Shown: piece after piece, positions 26,888-36,747 of the stretch
Numbering within the stretch: position 1 is the first letter of the stretch
Layout of the letters: the number at the start of each line of letters is the position of its first letter
Origin: Mycobacterium sp. Aquia_213
GTDB lineage: Bacteria; Actinomycetota; Actinomycetes; Mycobacteriales; Mycobacteriaceae
NCBI RefSeq assembly: GCF_026625985.1
Contig: NZ_CP113116.1
Location: 5,208,001-5,272,000, forward strand
Reading direction: 5' to 3'
Length of the DNA: 64,000 nt
Program-made: the position numbers and the translations under genes
The notes under the pieces: model-generated
The model's input: the letters and a program-made list of their open reading frames with translations, nothing else
The model's database searches: none
Told to the model about the DNA's origin: nothing

Positions 26888-27366
26888 TTACGGACTACGA
26901 GACGGGCACGTTTCCGGCACGGCTTTGTCAATCACCGGGCCCCGAATCGATGGCCGCTCGCCCCCCTCGTACCCGGCCCCGGTGATCACCGGCACGGCTT
27001 CTAGCTGGGCTTTCTCCTCGTCGGTATAGACGCGGCCGCGACTGAGAAACCGCATGCCCTCGGGTGCTTCCAGGCTGAATCCGCCGCCGCGGCCGGGCAC
27101 CACGTCGATGACCAACTGGGTGTGCTTCCAGGCCTGGTACTGCGGACCCGAGATCCACACCGCGACGCCCTCGGCTCCCACGTCCAGGACGCCGAGCAGG
27201 ACGTCGCGGTCACCGACCAGAAAGTCGCCGCACGGGTAGCACATCGGCGACGACCCGTCGCAGCAGCCGCCGGACTGGTGGAACATCACCGGGCCGTGCC
27301 GGTCCTGCAGCCGCCCCAGCAACTCGGCGGCCGCGGCAGTGATCACCGCGCCGCCCGGAGCACTCA

Positions 27367-27367
<1 letters not shown>
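26888..27367 (-). CDS. DUF779 protein paired with aldehyde dehydrogenase (Rv0459-like)
   Basis: This 159-aa DUF779 protein has a Cys-rich signature, SGGCCDGSSPMCYPCGDF (residues 32-49), that could bind a metal. DVLLGVLDVG and VWISGPQYQAWKHTQLVIDVVPGRGGGFSLE are typical of the family. It is almost always encoded beside an acetaldehyde-type dehydrogenase; here its ATG shares one base with the dehydrogenase stop (TGATG). A role in assembly, metal supply or substrate handling for the enzyme is inferred. Confidence 0.9.
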
Positions 27368-28890
<1,523 letters not shown>

Positions 28891-28958
28891 TTACTCGACT
28901 CCCGTTCTGCTTCACCTGTAATACACCTCACACTACCGCTCGGGCCACAATGGCTTGC

Positions 28959-30986
28959 ATGACTGCGCAGCCCGCCGAGGACAACGACGACCCGTACCTG
29001 TGGCTCGAGGACGTCACCGCCGAGACCGCGCTGGATTGGGTGCGCGCGCGCAACGAACCGACGATCGAGCGGTTCTGCGACGCGGACTTCGAGCGGATGC
29101 GCGCCGATGCGCTGGAGGTCCTCGACACCGACGCCCGCATCCCCTACGTGCGTCGCCGCGGCGAGTACCTGTACAACTTCTGGCGCGACGCCGCCAACCC
29201 GCGCGGGCTCTGGCGGCGCACCACGCTGGACAGCTACCGCAGCGACTCCCCCGAGTGGGACGTGCTGATCGACGTCGACCAGCTGGGGCGCGCCGACGAC
29301 GAGAAGTGGGTGTGGGCCGGCGCCACGGTCATCGAACCGGAGTTCACCCGCGCGCTGGTCAATCTCTCCCGCGGCGGCTCGGACGCGGTGATCGTGCGCG
29401 AATTCGACATGCTCACACGCGAATTCATCCCCGACGGGTTCGCACTCCCGGAAGCCAAGTCGCAGATCGGCTGGGCCGATCCGGACACGGTGCTGGTGGG
29501 CACGGACTTCGGCGCCGGCTCGCTGACCGAATCCGGATATCCGCGGATCGTCAAGCGCTGGCGTCGCGGCACACCACTGAGCGATGCCGAGACGGTCTTC
29601 GAGGGAACGCGCGCGGACGTCAGCGTAGGGGCCAACGCCGATCGGACGCCGGGTTTTGAGCGCAGCTTCGCGGGCCGTTCGATCGACTTCTGGAATTCGG
29701 AGACCTACGAAGTGCGCGGGTCGGAACTGATCCGCATCGACGTGCCCACCGACGCGAGCGTGTCGGTTCACCGTGAATGGCTGCTGATCGAGCTGCGCAC
29801 CGATTGGACCGTCGGCGCCGCAGGCTACCGCGCCGGCTCGCTGCTGGCGGCGGACTACGACGAATTCCTTTCCGGAACAGTAGATTTGCGAGTGGTCTTC
29901 GAACCCGACGAGCACACCTGCCTGCATCAGAGCGCGTGGACGCGGGACCGGCTGTTGCTCGTGACTTTGGCCGACGTCGCCAGCCGGGTCGAAATCGTCA
30001 CGCCCGGCAGCTGCCAGCGCGACGAAATCGCCGGCATCCCGCCGGCGACCAACACGGTGATCGCGGCCGCCGACGATACCGGCGATGAATTCTTCTTGGA
30101 TTCAAGCGGATTCGACATGCCCTCGCGACTGCTGCGTGGCACCGGCCCCGGGAGCCTGGAGGAGATCAAATCCGCGCCGGCGTTCTTCGACGCCGAAAAC
30201 CTGGATGTGAAGCAGTATTTCGTGCCGTCGAAGGACGCCACCTTGATCCCGTACTTCGTCGTGCGGTCACGAGACGTCGAAGGGCCCGGCCCCACCCTGC
30301 TGGGCGGTTACGGCGGATTCGAGTCGTCCAAGACGCCCGGGTACAGCGGGGTGTTGGGCCGGCTGTGGCTGGCCCGCGGCGGCACCTACGTGATGGCCAA
30401 CATTCGCGGCGGCGGCGAGTACGGGCCGGGCTGGCATACCCAGGCGATTCGCGAGGGCCGACACAAGGTCGACGAGGATTTCGCCGCGGTGGCAGACGAT
30501 TTGGTGAACCGGGGCATCACGACCGTCGCGCAGCTGGGTGCGCAAGGCGGCAGTAACGGCGGCTTGCTGATGGGCATCATGCTGACCAAGTACCCGGAGA
30601 AATTCGGCGCGCTGGTCTGCGACGTGCCGCTGCTGGACATGAGGCGCTACCACCTGTTGCTGGCCGGCGCGTCATGGGTCGCCGAGTACGGCGACCCCGA
30701 CAACCCGGACGATTGGGAGTTCATCTCCAAATACTCGCCGTACCAAAATATTTCGGCGACGCGCCACTATCCGCAGGTGCTGTTCACCACGTCGACCCGC
30801 GACGACCGGGTGCACCCCGGCCACGCCCGCAAGATGGTGGCGGCGCTGCAGGCCGCGGGCCATCAGGTCTGGTTGTACGAGAACATCGAGGGTGGGCACG
30901 CCGGCGCGGCGGACAATGAGCAGGCCGCGTTCAAGTCGGCCCTAAGCTATTCGTTCCTGTGGCGGACGCTGGGAGGCCAATCGTGA
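28959..30986 (+). CDS. Prolyl oligopeptidase-family serine peptidase (Rv0457c-like)
   Basis: The protein (675 aa) is an S9A/B-type peptidase. It has an N-terminal seven-bladed propeller (PYLWLEDVTAETALDWVRARN at the start) and a C-terminal hydrolase domain. The nucleophile is in QGGSNGGLLMG, with the Asp in STRDDRVHP and the His in IEGGHAGAAD. It cleaves short oligopeptides and lacks an obvious signal peptide. The ATG at 28959 fits the H37Rv start; one at 28950 is also possible. The stop overlaps the next gene (GTGA). Confidence 0.95.
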   Translation: MTAQPAEDNDDPYLWLEDVTAETALDWVRARNEPTIERFCDADFERMRADALEVLDTDARIPYVRRRGEYLYNFWRDAANPRGLWRRTTLDSYRSDSPEWDVLIDVDQLGRADDEKWVWAGATVIEPEFTRALVNLSRGGSDAVIVREFDMLTREFIPDGFALPEAKSQIGWADPDTVLVGTDFGAGSLTESGYPRIVKRWRRGTPLSDAETVFEGTRADVSVGANADRTPGFERSFAGRSIDFWNSETYEVRGSELIRIDVPTDASVSVHREWLLIELRTDWTVGAAGYRAGSLLAADYDEFLSGTVDLRVVFEPDEHTCLHQSAWTRDRLLLVTLADVASRVEIVTPGSCQRDEIAGIPPATNTVIAAADDTGDEFFLDSSGFDMPSRLLRGTGPGSLEEIKSAPAFFDAENLDVKQYFVPSKDATLIPYFVVRSRDVEGPGPTLLGGYGGFESSKTPGYSGVLGRLWLARGGTYVMANIRGGGEYGPGWHTQAIREGRHKVDEDFAAVADDLVNRGITTVAQLGAQGGSNGGLLMGIMLTKYPEKFGALVCDVPLLDMRRYHLLLAGASWVAEYGDPDNPDDWEFISKYSPYQNISATRHYPQVLFTTSTRDDRVHPGHARKMVAALQAAGHQVWLYENIEGGHAGAADNEQAAFKSALSYSFLWRTLGGQS

Positions 30987-31303
30987 AGATTCTCGACATC
31001 ATCGAATTCGGCATGGTCATTGCCGGGCTGGTGCTGATCATTGCGGGCTGGGCGCAGGCACGTTTTCGCTTCATCTCCGAGCGCCGCAAGGCCCGGTACT
31101 TCTACTGGGGAACCTCGGCTCTCGGCATCGTCCTTTTCGGCTTCGGGACCGGGCAGCTCTGGCCGAACGCCGTCATCACGACGTTGATCTTCACCACCAT
31201 CGTCTTGTCCACGGCCTATTTCACGACGCCGTATCTGAAGATCGGCGACCAGATCTACGCCTCGACCCCGGAAAACCGCGAGCCCGACCCGCCCGTCGAG
31301 TAG
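30983..31303 (+). CDS. Small membrane protein of unknown function
   Basis: The GTG at 30983 overlaps the peptidase stop as GTGA. The 106-aa product has three to four hydrophobic segments (residues 5-27, 38-60 and 65-85) and a soluble C-terminal tail ending EPDPPVE. I do not recognise a family. In H37Rv the interval between the peptidase and echA2 holds the toxin-antitoxin pair mazEF1; this gene shows no resemblance to either. Confidence 0.75.
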   Translation: MKILDIIEFGMVIAGLVLIIAGWAQARFRFISERRKARYFYWGTSALGIVLFGFGTGQLWPNAVITTLIFTTIVLSTAYFTTPYLKIGDQIYASTPENREPDPPVE

Positions 31304-31317
31304 CGCACACTGACGCT

Positions 31318-32226
31318 ATGACCGACTTCGAGACTCTGCTGTACAAGGCCGCCGGCCCAGTCGCCACCATCACGCTGAACCGCCCCGAGCACCTCAATAC
31401 GATCGTGCCGCCGATGCCCGACGAGATCGAGGCGGCCATCGGCCGGGCCGAGCGGGATCCGGGGATCAAGGTCATCGTGCTGCGCGGCGCCGGGCGCGCG
31501 TTCTCGGGCGGTTACGACTTCGGCGGCGGCTTCCAGCACTGGGGCGAGGCCATGATGACCGACGGCAAGTGGGATCCGGGCAAGGACTTCGCGATGGTCA
31601 GCGCCCGCGAGACCGGGCCGACGCAGAAGTTCATGGCCATCTGGCGGGCATCCAAGCCGGTGATCGCACAGGTACACGGCTGGTGCGTCGGCGGGGCCAG
31701 CGACTACGCGCTGTGCGCCGACATCGTGATCGCCAGCGAAGACGCGGTGATCGGCACTCCGTACAGCCGGATGTGGGGGGCCTATCTGACCGGCATGTGG
31801 CTGTACCGGCTGAGCCTGGCCAAGGCCAAGTGGCACTCGCTGACCGGCCGGCCGCTGTCCGGTGTGCAGGCCGCCGAGATCGAGCTGATCAACGAGGCGG
31901 TGCCGTTCGAGCGGCTCGAGGCGCGGGTTGCCGAGATCGCCGCCGAGCTGACGCAGATCCCGCTGTCGCAGCTGCGGGCCCAGAAGCTGATCGTCAACCA
32001 GGCTTACGAGAACATGGGCCTGGCCTCCACCCAGACGCTGGGCGGCATCCTGGACGGCCTGATGCGCAATACTCCCGACGCACTCGACTTCATCAACACC
32101 GCCGAAACCCGGGGGGTGCGGGCGGCAGTAGAACGGCGCGATGGCCCGTTCGGCGACTACAGCCAGGCCCCAGCTGACCTGCGACCCGACCCCTCGCACG
32201 TCATCGTCCCTGATAGCGATGGCTAG
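31318..32226 (+). CDS. echA2: Enoyl-CoA hydratase/isomerase EchA2
   Basis: This 302-aa crotonase-fold protein has VATITLNRPEHLNTI, the oxyanion segment GAGRAFSGGYDF and KPVIAQVHGWCVGGASDYALCADI. The catalytic Glu positions of classical hydratases are replaced (GIPYSRM-like GTPYSRMWG), so the reaction may differ from simple hydration. The length matches Rv0456c. It starts 14 bases after the small membrane gene. Confidence 0.9.
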   Translation: MTDFETLLYKAAGPVATITLNRPEHLNTIVPPMPDEIEAAIGRAERDPGIKVIVLRGAGRAFSGGYDFGGGFQHWGEAMMTDGKWDPGKDFAMVSARETGPTQKFMAIWRASKPVIAQVHGWCVGGASDYALCADIVIASEDAVIGTPYSRMWGAYLTGMWLYRLSLAKAKWHSLTGRPLSGVQAAEIELINEAVPFERLEARVAEIAAELTQIPLSQLRAQKLIVNQAYENMGLASTQTLGGILDGLMRNTPDALDFINTAETRGVRAAVERRDGPFGDYSQAPADLRPDPSHVIVPDSDG

Positions 32227-32290
32227 TAAGACGGGCTAGAAGATGACCAAGACTCGCCCACGGCCCGTCCGAAGTGCTACCGTAACAACT

Positions 32291-32743
32291 ATGTCTCGGC
32301 TGACTTCTTGCCTGCGTGCAGGCGCCGCCTTTCTTGCCCTGGGTATGGCCGCTGTGACCTTCCCGACGACCGCGGTAGCAGACTCCACGGAGGACTTCCC
32401 GATCCCCCGCCGGATGATCAACACCACCTGCGATGCCGAGCAGATACTCGCGGCCACCCGGGACACCAGCCCGGTGTACTACCAGCGGTACATGATCGAC
32501 TTCAACAACCACCCGAACGTCTCGCAGGCGGCGATCGACAAGGCGCACTGGTTCTACTCCTTGGCGCCGCAGGATCGCCGGGCATACTCCGAGAACTTTT
32601 ATGCCCCGGTCTCCGACCCGCTGTGGGTGGCGTGGCCCAACCACATGAAGATCTTCTTCAACAACAAGGGTGTCGTCGCCAAGTCGACCGACGTCTGCAA
32701 CACGTACCCGCCCGGCGACATGTCGGTCTGGAACTGGGGCTAA
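32291..32743 (+). CDS. Secreted protein required for siderophore secretion (Rv0455c-like)
   Basis: The protein (150 aa) has a signal peptide ending TAVA (residue 30) before DSTEDFPIP. The mature protein is helical, with two Cys (47 and 136) placed to form the disulfide that pins the cinch-like fold of Rv0455c. The M. tuberculosis protein is needed for mycobactin/carboxymycobactin secretion through the MmpS4/MmpL4 and MmpS5/MmpL5 systems. An mmpS-mmpL operon lies next to it here too. Confidence 0.92.
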   Translation: MSRLTSCLRAGAAFLALGMAAVTFPTTAVADSTEDFPIPRRMINTTCDAEQILAATRDTSPVYYQRYMIDFNNHPNVSQAAIDKAHWFYSLAPQDRRAYSENFYAPVSDPLWVAWPNHMKIFFNNKGVVAKSTDVCNTYPPGDMSVWNWG

Positions 32744-32762
32744 CTAGCCCCCTGACTCACGC

Positions 32763-32801
32763 CAATTGACCCCGGGCCCGGCCCGGGGTCAATTGCTTTT
32801 T
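32763..32801 (+). terminator. Intrinsic terminator after the Rv0455c-like gene
   Basis: CAATTGACCCCGGG (32763-32776), loop CCCGG and CCCGGGGTCAATTG (32782-32795) form a perfect 14-bp stem followed by CTTTTT. This is one of the few textbook intrinsic terminators in the window. Confidence 0.93.
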
Positions 32802-32820
32802 GTCCCCCGATCGGGGGACA
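32801..32820. promoter_or_regulatory. Perfect 20-bp palindrome
   Basis: TGTCCCCCGATCGGGGGACA is a perfect palindrome with no loop. It starts at the end of the terminator T tract, 69 bases before the small CxxC-protein gene. The absence of a loop suits a protein-binding site better than an RNA hairpin; the regulator is unknown. Confidence 0.6.
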
Positions 32821-32889
32821 GACGAATCATCCGTTGTCAGGCCGTTCGGTGGATGTTTGGTGACCGGCCGACGGGGAATAGTTGTGGCC

Positions 32890-33168
32890 ATGCGCACCAC
32901 GACCCCCGCCATCAATGCACCCGCGGCCCTCGACTGGCGTGACCTCGTCGGCGACTCCGACGCCCCGACGACCCGCATCGTGCACGTGCACGGCCGCGAG
33001 GACGGGCTGATAGTCGACATGCTGTGTGTGGTTCGTGGACAGCACATCGAGCCCGAGGCGCGGGTGAGGGTCGGACGGCTTCGCCGTTACCCGAGCACGC
33101 ACTGCCGCACCTGCGGCGAGTCGGTGTACGAGGCGAACGACGTCCTGCCCGAAGTGGTGGCGCTATAA
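32890..33168 (+). CDS. Small conserved hypothetical protein with CxxC motif
   Basis: The reading from the ATG at 32890 is 92 aa long. It has a beta-rich middle (RIVHVHGREDGLIVDMLCVV, then EARVRVGRLRRY) and a C-terminal STHCRTCGESVYEA with a CxxC that could bind zinc. I do not recognise the family. It converges on mmpL with only 4 bases between the two stops. Confidence 0.65.
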   Translation: MRTTTPAINAPAALDWRDLVGDSDAPTTRIVHVHGREDGLIVDMLCVVRGQHIEPEARVRVGRLRRYPSTHCRTCGESVYEANDVLPEVVAL

Positions 33169-33172
33169 CGCA

Positions 33173-36136
33173 TCAGTAGTGCGGTGAGCCCACCCGGAAC
33201 CGATCGGTGCTCTCCGCGTCGGGCGAGTCACCATTGCTGCCCCGGGTTTGCGGATGGACCTGCGGCAGCATGTGGGCACGAACCGCCGAACGTGGTCCGT
33301 AGGGCCGAAGCATCTGACTGGCGGGGCGCGTGCGCACCTGGGTCGGCCACCAGAACCAGCGGCCCATCAAGGCGGCTACCGACGGCATCATGAACGAACG
33401 CACGATCAGGGTGTCGAACAACAGACCCAGCGCAATCGTGGTTCCCACCTGTCCCATGACCCGCAGCGGGCTGATCGCGAACGTCGCCATGGTGGCGGCG
33501 AACACCAAACCGGCAGACGTCACCACCGCGCCGGTGCCGGCCATCGACCGGATGATCCCGGTCTTGATTCCGGATTGGATCTCCTCTTTGAATCGGGAAA
33601 CCAGCAGCAGGTTGTAGTCGGATCCCACCGCCAACAGCAGGATGACCGACATCGCCAGCACCATCCAGTGCAGTTCGATGCCCAGGATGTCCTGCCAGAC
33701 CAGCACCGAGAGACCGAATGAGGCCCCCAACGAAATCAGCACCGTCCCCACGATGGTGATCGCGGCGACCAGGCTGCGGGTGATGATCAACATGATGATC
33801 AGGATCAGGCTGGCCGCCGATATCCCGGCGATCATCAGGTCGTACTTGGACCCGTCCCGCATGTCCTTGTAGACCGCGGCCGTGCCGCCCAGCCAGATCT
33901 TGGAACCCTCCAATGGCGTTCCCTTGATGGCTTCCTTCGCCGCCGACTTGATCGGGTCGACGTGCGAAATGCCTTCGGGCGTCGCCGGTGGGACGTCGTG
34001 GGAGATGATGAACCGGGCGGCATGGCCGTCGGGTGACAGGAACATCTTCAAGCCGCGCTTGAAATCGGGGTTGTCGAAGACCTCCGGTGGAATGTAGAAC
34101 GAGTCGTCGTTCTTGGCCGCGTCATAGGCCTGACCCATGGCGGTCGAGTTCTGGCTCATCACGTCCATCTGGTCATACATCGAGTTCATCGAGCTGTGCA
34201 TGGTCAGCATCATTTGCTTCATCGTCGACATGGTCGCGATCATCGGCGGCATCTGCGCCAGCATCTGCGGCAACAGGGCGTCCATCTGGGCCAGATCGTC
34301 GGAAAGATACTTGAACTTTTCGACGATCTGGTCCAAGCCGTCAAGCGCGTCCAGGATAGATCGCAGCGACCAGCAGACCGGGATGTCGAAACAGTGCTTC
34401 TCCCAATAGAAGTAGCTGCGGATCGGCCGGAAGAAGTCGTCGAAGTTGGCGATCTCGTCACGCATATTGCTTGTGACGTCCAGCATTTCATGCGTCAGGC
34501 CGTCCATGTGGTGCGTCACGGCGGCCATCTTGGACGTGATCTCGTACATGCGCTGCATCGTGTCGATGGACATCTGCATCGCGTCGGCCTGCTTCAGCAT
34601 GTCGGCCATACGCTTCTTCATGTACTCCTGGTTTTCGACCTGCGTCGTGTTTTGCATGCTGATCTGGAACGGGATCGACGTGTGCTCGATCGGCGCGCCC
34701 AGCGGCCTGGTAATCGTCTGGACCCGGGCGACGCCGGGGATGTGGAACACAAAGCGGGCAATCCTGTCCAGCACCAACATGTTTGCCGGATTGCGCATGT
34801 CGTGGTCGGTCTCGATCAAGAGCAATTCCGGATTCATCCGGGCGTTGGAGAAATGCCGCTCCGCGGCCTCATATCCGACGACCGCCTTCGTGCTCTCGGG
34901 CAGGTACTGGCGGTTGTCATAGTTGGTCTTGTAGCCGGGCAGCGCGAGCAGGCCGATCAGCGCGATGCCGATCGACACGGCCAGGATCGGCCCGGGCCAC
35001 CGGACGATGGCAGTGCCGACGCGCCGCCAGCCCCGGGTCCGCATCTGCCGCTTGGGGTCGAACAGGCCGAACCGGCTTCCCACCGTCAGCACGGCCGGGC
35101 CCAGCGTGAGCGCCGCAAGAACGGCGACCAGCGTCCCCACCGCGCACGGGACGCCCAGGCTCTGGAAGTACGGAAGCCGGGTGAAGCTGAGGCAATACAT
35201 CGCACCGGCGATGGTCAGGCCGGAGCCCAGCACCACGTGCGCGGTGCCGTGAAACATGGTGTAGAACGCCTGTTCTCGGTCCTCGCCGAGGGAGCGCGCC
35301 TCCTGATATCGGCCGAGAACGAAGATCGCATAGTCCGTGCTTGCCGCGATCACCATCAGCACCAGCAGGTTCACCGCGAAGGTCGACAAGCCGATGATGT
35401 CGTTATCCGCCAGAAACGCGACAACCTGGCGCGCCGCGAACAGCTCGAGCACCACCATCAGCAGGGTGATGAACATGGTGACGAACGATCGGTAGACCCA
35501 CAGCAGCATCACGATGATCACCACGAACGTGAGCAGGGTGACCAGGATGACGCCCTTGTCGCCGGCCGCCGACTGATCGGCGGTCAGGGCCGCCGCGCCG
35601 GTGACGTAGGCCTTGACCCCGGGTGGCGCGGGCGTGTCGTCCACCAGCTTGCGGACCGCCCGGACCGACTCGTTGGCCTTGGTCTCGCCCTGGTTACCCC
35701 GGAGATACACCTGCACGTAGGCGGCCTTACCGTCCGAACTCTGCGAGCCGGCCGCCGTCAGCGGATCGCCCCAGAAGTCCTGCACGTGCTCGACGTGCGT
35801 GGTGTCGGCCTCGAGCTTCTTGATCAGCTGGTCATAAAAGTGGTGGGCGTCGTCGCCAAGCGGTTGTTGCCCCTCCAGGAGGATCATGATCGCGCTGTCG
35901 CTGCTGAATTCGTTGAACACCTTGCCGACGCGCTGCGTCGCCTGCATCGACGCCGCCTCTTTCGGGCTCATCGGCACCGTGTGCTGCTTGCCGACCGTTT
36001 CCAGGTCGGGGACGAACATGGACAGGCATACCACCAGCCCGACCCAGCCCAGCACGATCAGCAGCGCGAACTTGTGTACCGTCCGCGCAAAAAACGGCAT
36101 GTGCGGCAGCCCGACCGCCGCGTTATTGGTGCTCAT
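33173..36136 (-). CDS. MmpL4/MmpL5-type RND lipid or siderophore transporter
   Basis: This 987-aa inner-membrane RND transporter has 11-12 transmembrane segments in two groups. The SDYAIF-like TM4 pair (ASTDYAIFVLGRYQEA) and VGSDYNLLLVSRFKEE carry the proton-relay Asp/Tyr residues. The second periplasmic loop holds a long Met-rich coiled coil (encoded around 34130-34640). It resembles both MmpL4 and MmpL5, and I cannot tell which it is by eye. It is coupled to mmpS by ATGA. The orientation relative to Rv0455c and TetR differs from the H37Rv mmpL4 locus. Confidence 0.9.
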   Translation of the reverse strand: MSTNNAAVGLPHMPFFARTVHKFALLIVLGWVGLVVCLSMFVPDLETVGKQHTVPMSPKEAASMQATQRVGKVFNEFSSDSAIMILLEGQQPLGDDAHHFYDQLIKKLEADTTHVEHVQDFWGDPLTAAGSQSSDGKAAYVQVYLRGNQGETKANESVRAVRKLVDDTPAPPGVKAYVTGAAALTADQSAAGDKGVILVTLLTFVVIIVMLLWVYRSFVTMFITLLMVVLELFAARQVVAFLADNDIIGLSTFAVNLLVLMVIAASTDYAIFVLGRYQEARSLGEDREQAFYTMFHGTAHVVLGSGLTIAGAMYCLSFTRLPYFQSLGVPCAVGTLVAVLAALTLGPAVLTVGSRFGLFDPKRQMRTRGWRRVGTAIVRWPGPILAVSIGIALIGLLALPGYKTNYDNRQYLPESTKAVVGYEAAERHFSNARMNPELLLIETDHDMRNPANMLVLDRIARFVFHIPGVARVQTITRPLGAPIEHTSIPFQISMQNTTQVENQEYMKKRMADMLKQADAMQMSIDTMQRMYEITSKMAAVTHHMDGLTHEMLDVTSNMRDEIANFDDFFRPIRSYFYWEKHCFDIPVCWSLRSILDALDGLDQIVEKFKYLSDDLAQMDALLPQMLAQMPPMIATMSTMKQMMLTMHSSMNSMYDQMDVMSQNSTAMGQAYDAAKNDDSFYIPPEVFDNPDFKRGLKMFLSPDGHAARFIISHDVPPATPEGISHVDPIKSAAKEAIKGTPLEGSKIWLGGTAAVYKDMRDGSKYDLMIAGISAASLILIIMLIITRSLVAAITIVGTVLISLGASFGLSVLVWQDILGIELHWMVLAMSVILLLAVGSDYNLLLVSRFKEEIQSGIKTGIIRSMAGTGAVVTSAGLVFAATMATFAISPLRVMGQVGTTIALGLLFDTLIVRSFMMPSVAALMGRWFWWPTQVRTRPASQMLRPYGPRSAVRAHMLPQVHPQTRGSNGDSPDAESTDRFRVGSPHY

Positions 36137-36573
36137 GCGGACTTCACAATGCAAAAGGTTTCCGCGTTCACGCCGGTGATCGACCTTTCGTCTTTGACTA
36201 CGTCGTTCACGATGATCTGGCAGCCGATCTGGTCTCCGTCGGTCTGGGCGACCACGTTCACGCTCACCGACGGGAGCGTCGTGGTGACCGAGAGAGTCCA
36301 GGGCAGCGGCACGTTGTCGATCCGCCGCGGCTGCGCATTGATGTCCAGGTAGTTGATATTCGCGGTGGACCCGGATCCGTAGACCTTGTAGACCACGTGC
36401 TTCGGGTTGAACGGCTTGATGTCATCCAGGCTGCTGTTGCCGATCCCCGAGGTGTCGTGATTGCCGAAAAAGGAGCGGAGGCGAAGGACGCAGAATCCCG
36501 CCACAGCGATGACCACAGCGATGACCAACACGATCCACAGTCGTTTCGCCGCGTTGGCAACGGGCGCTTTCAC
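36133..36573 (-). CDS. MmpS-family accessory membrane protein
   Basis: This 146-aa protein has one N-terminal transmembrane helix (about residues 12-33) and a periplasmic beta-sandwich (FNPKHVVYKVYGSGSTANINYLD, then PLPWTLSVTTT). Two Cys at IGCQI and ETFCIVKSA match MmpS4/MmpS5. MmpS partners MmpL in siderophore or lipid export. The GTG at 36573 is preceded by GGGAGGTGA; an adjacent GTG at 36576 is equally possible. Confidence 0.9.
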   Translation of the reverse strand: MKAPVANAAKRLWIVLVIAVVIAVAGFCVLRLRSFFGNHDTSGIGNSSLDDIKPFNPKHVVYKVYGSGSTANINYLDINAQPRRIDNVPLPWTLSVTTTLPSVSVNVVAQTDGDQIGCQIIVNDVVKDERSITGVNAETFCIVKSA

Positions 36574-36620
36574 CACGCGATCACCTCCCGCCAACCGAGC
36601 GGCCGACCGCCCGTCCAATG

Positions 36621-36653
36621 GCGCACCCATTGCTTTGGTGCGCTAAGTAGCGC
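36621..36653. promoter_or_regulatory. Overlapping dyads upstream of mmpS
   Basis: GCGCACC (36621-36627) pairs with GGTGCGC (36637-36643). Overlapping it, GCGCTA-AG-TAGCGC (36640-36653) is a perfect 6+2+6 dyad. They lie 48-80 bases before the mmpS start, in the 174-base gap after TetR, and could be operator sites for an mmpS-mmpL promoter. I see no IdeR box in this gap. Confidence 0.5.
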
Positions 36654-36747
36654 AAATACGCCTGGGCGCGAGCGCGCGCCGCCTTCAGATCCAGGTTCGG
36701 CCTCGACTCGACCGCTCCCAGCCCACACATCCCAATCTGCTTTCTGT

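Noticed and set aside
34196..36352. 718-codon open frame opposite mmpL
   Set aside because: Its translation is rich in His, Arg, Gln and Asp, typical of the complement of a membrane-protein gene. MmpL on the other strand has clear family motifs.
36574..36747. IdeR (iron) box before mmpS
   Set aside because: I looked for the TTAGG-type interrupted palindrome because of the siderophore context and found nothing convincing.
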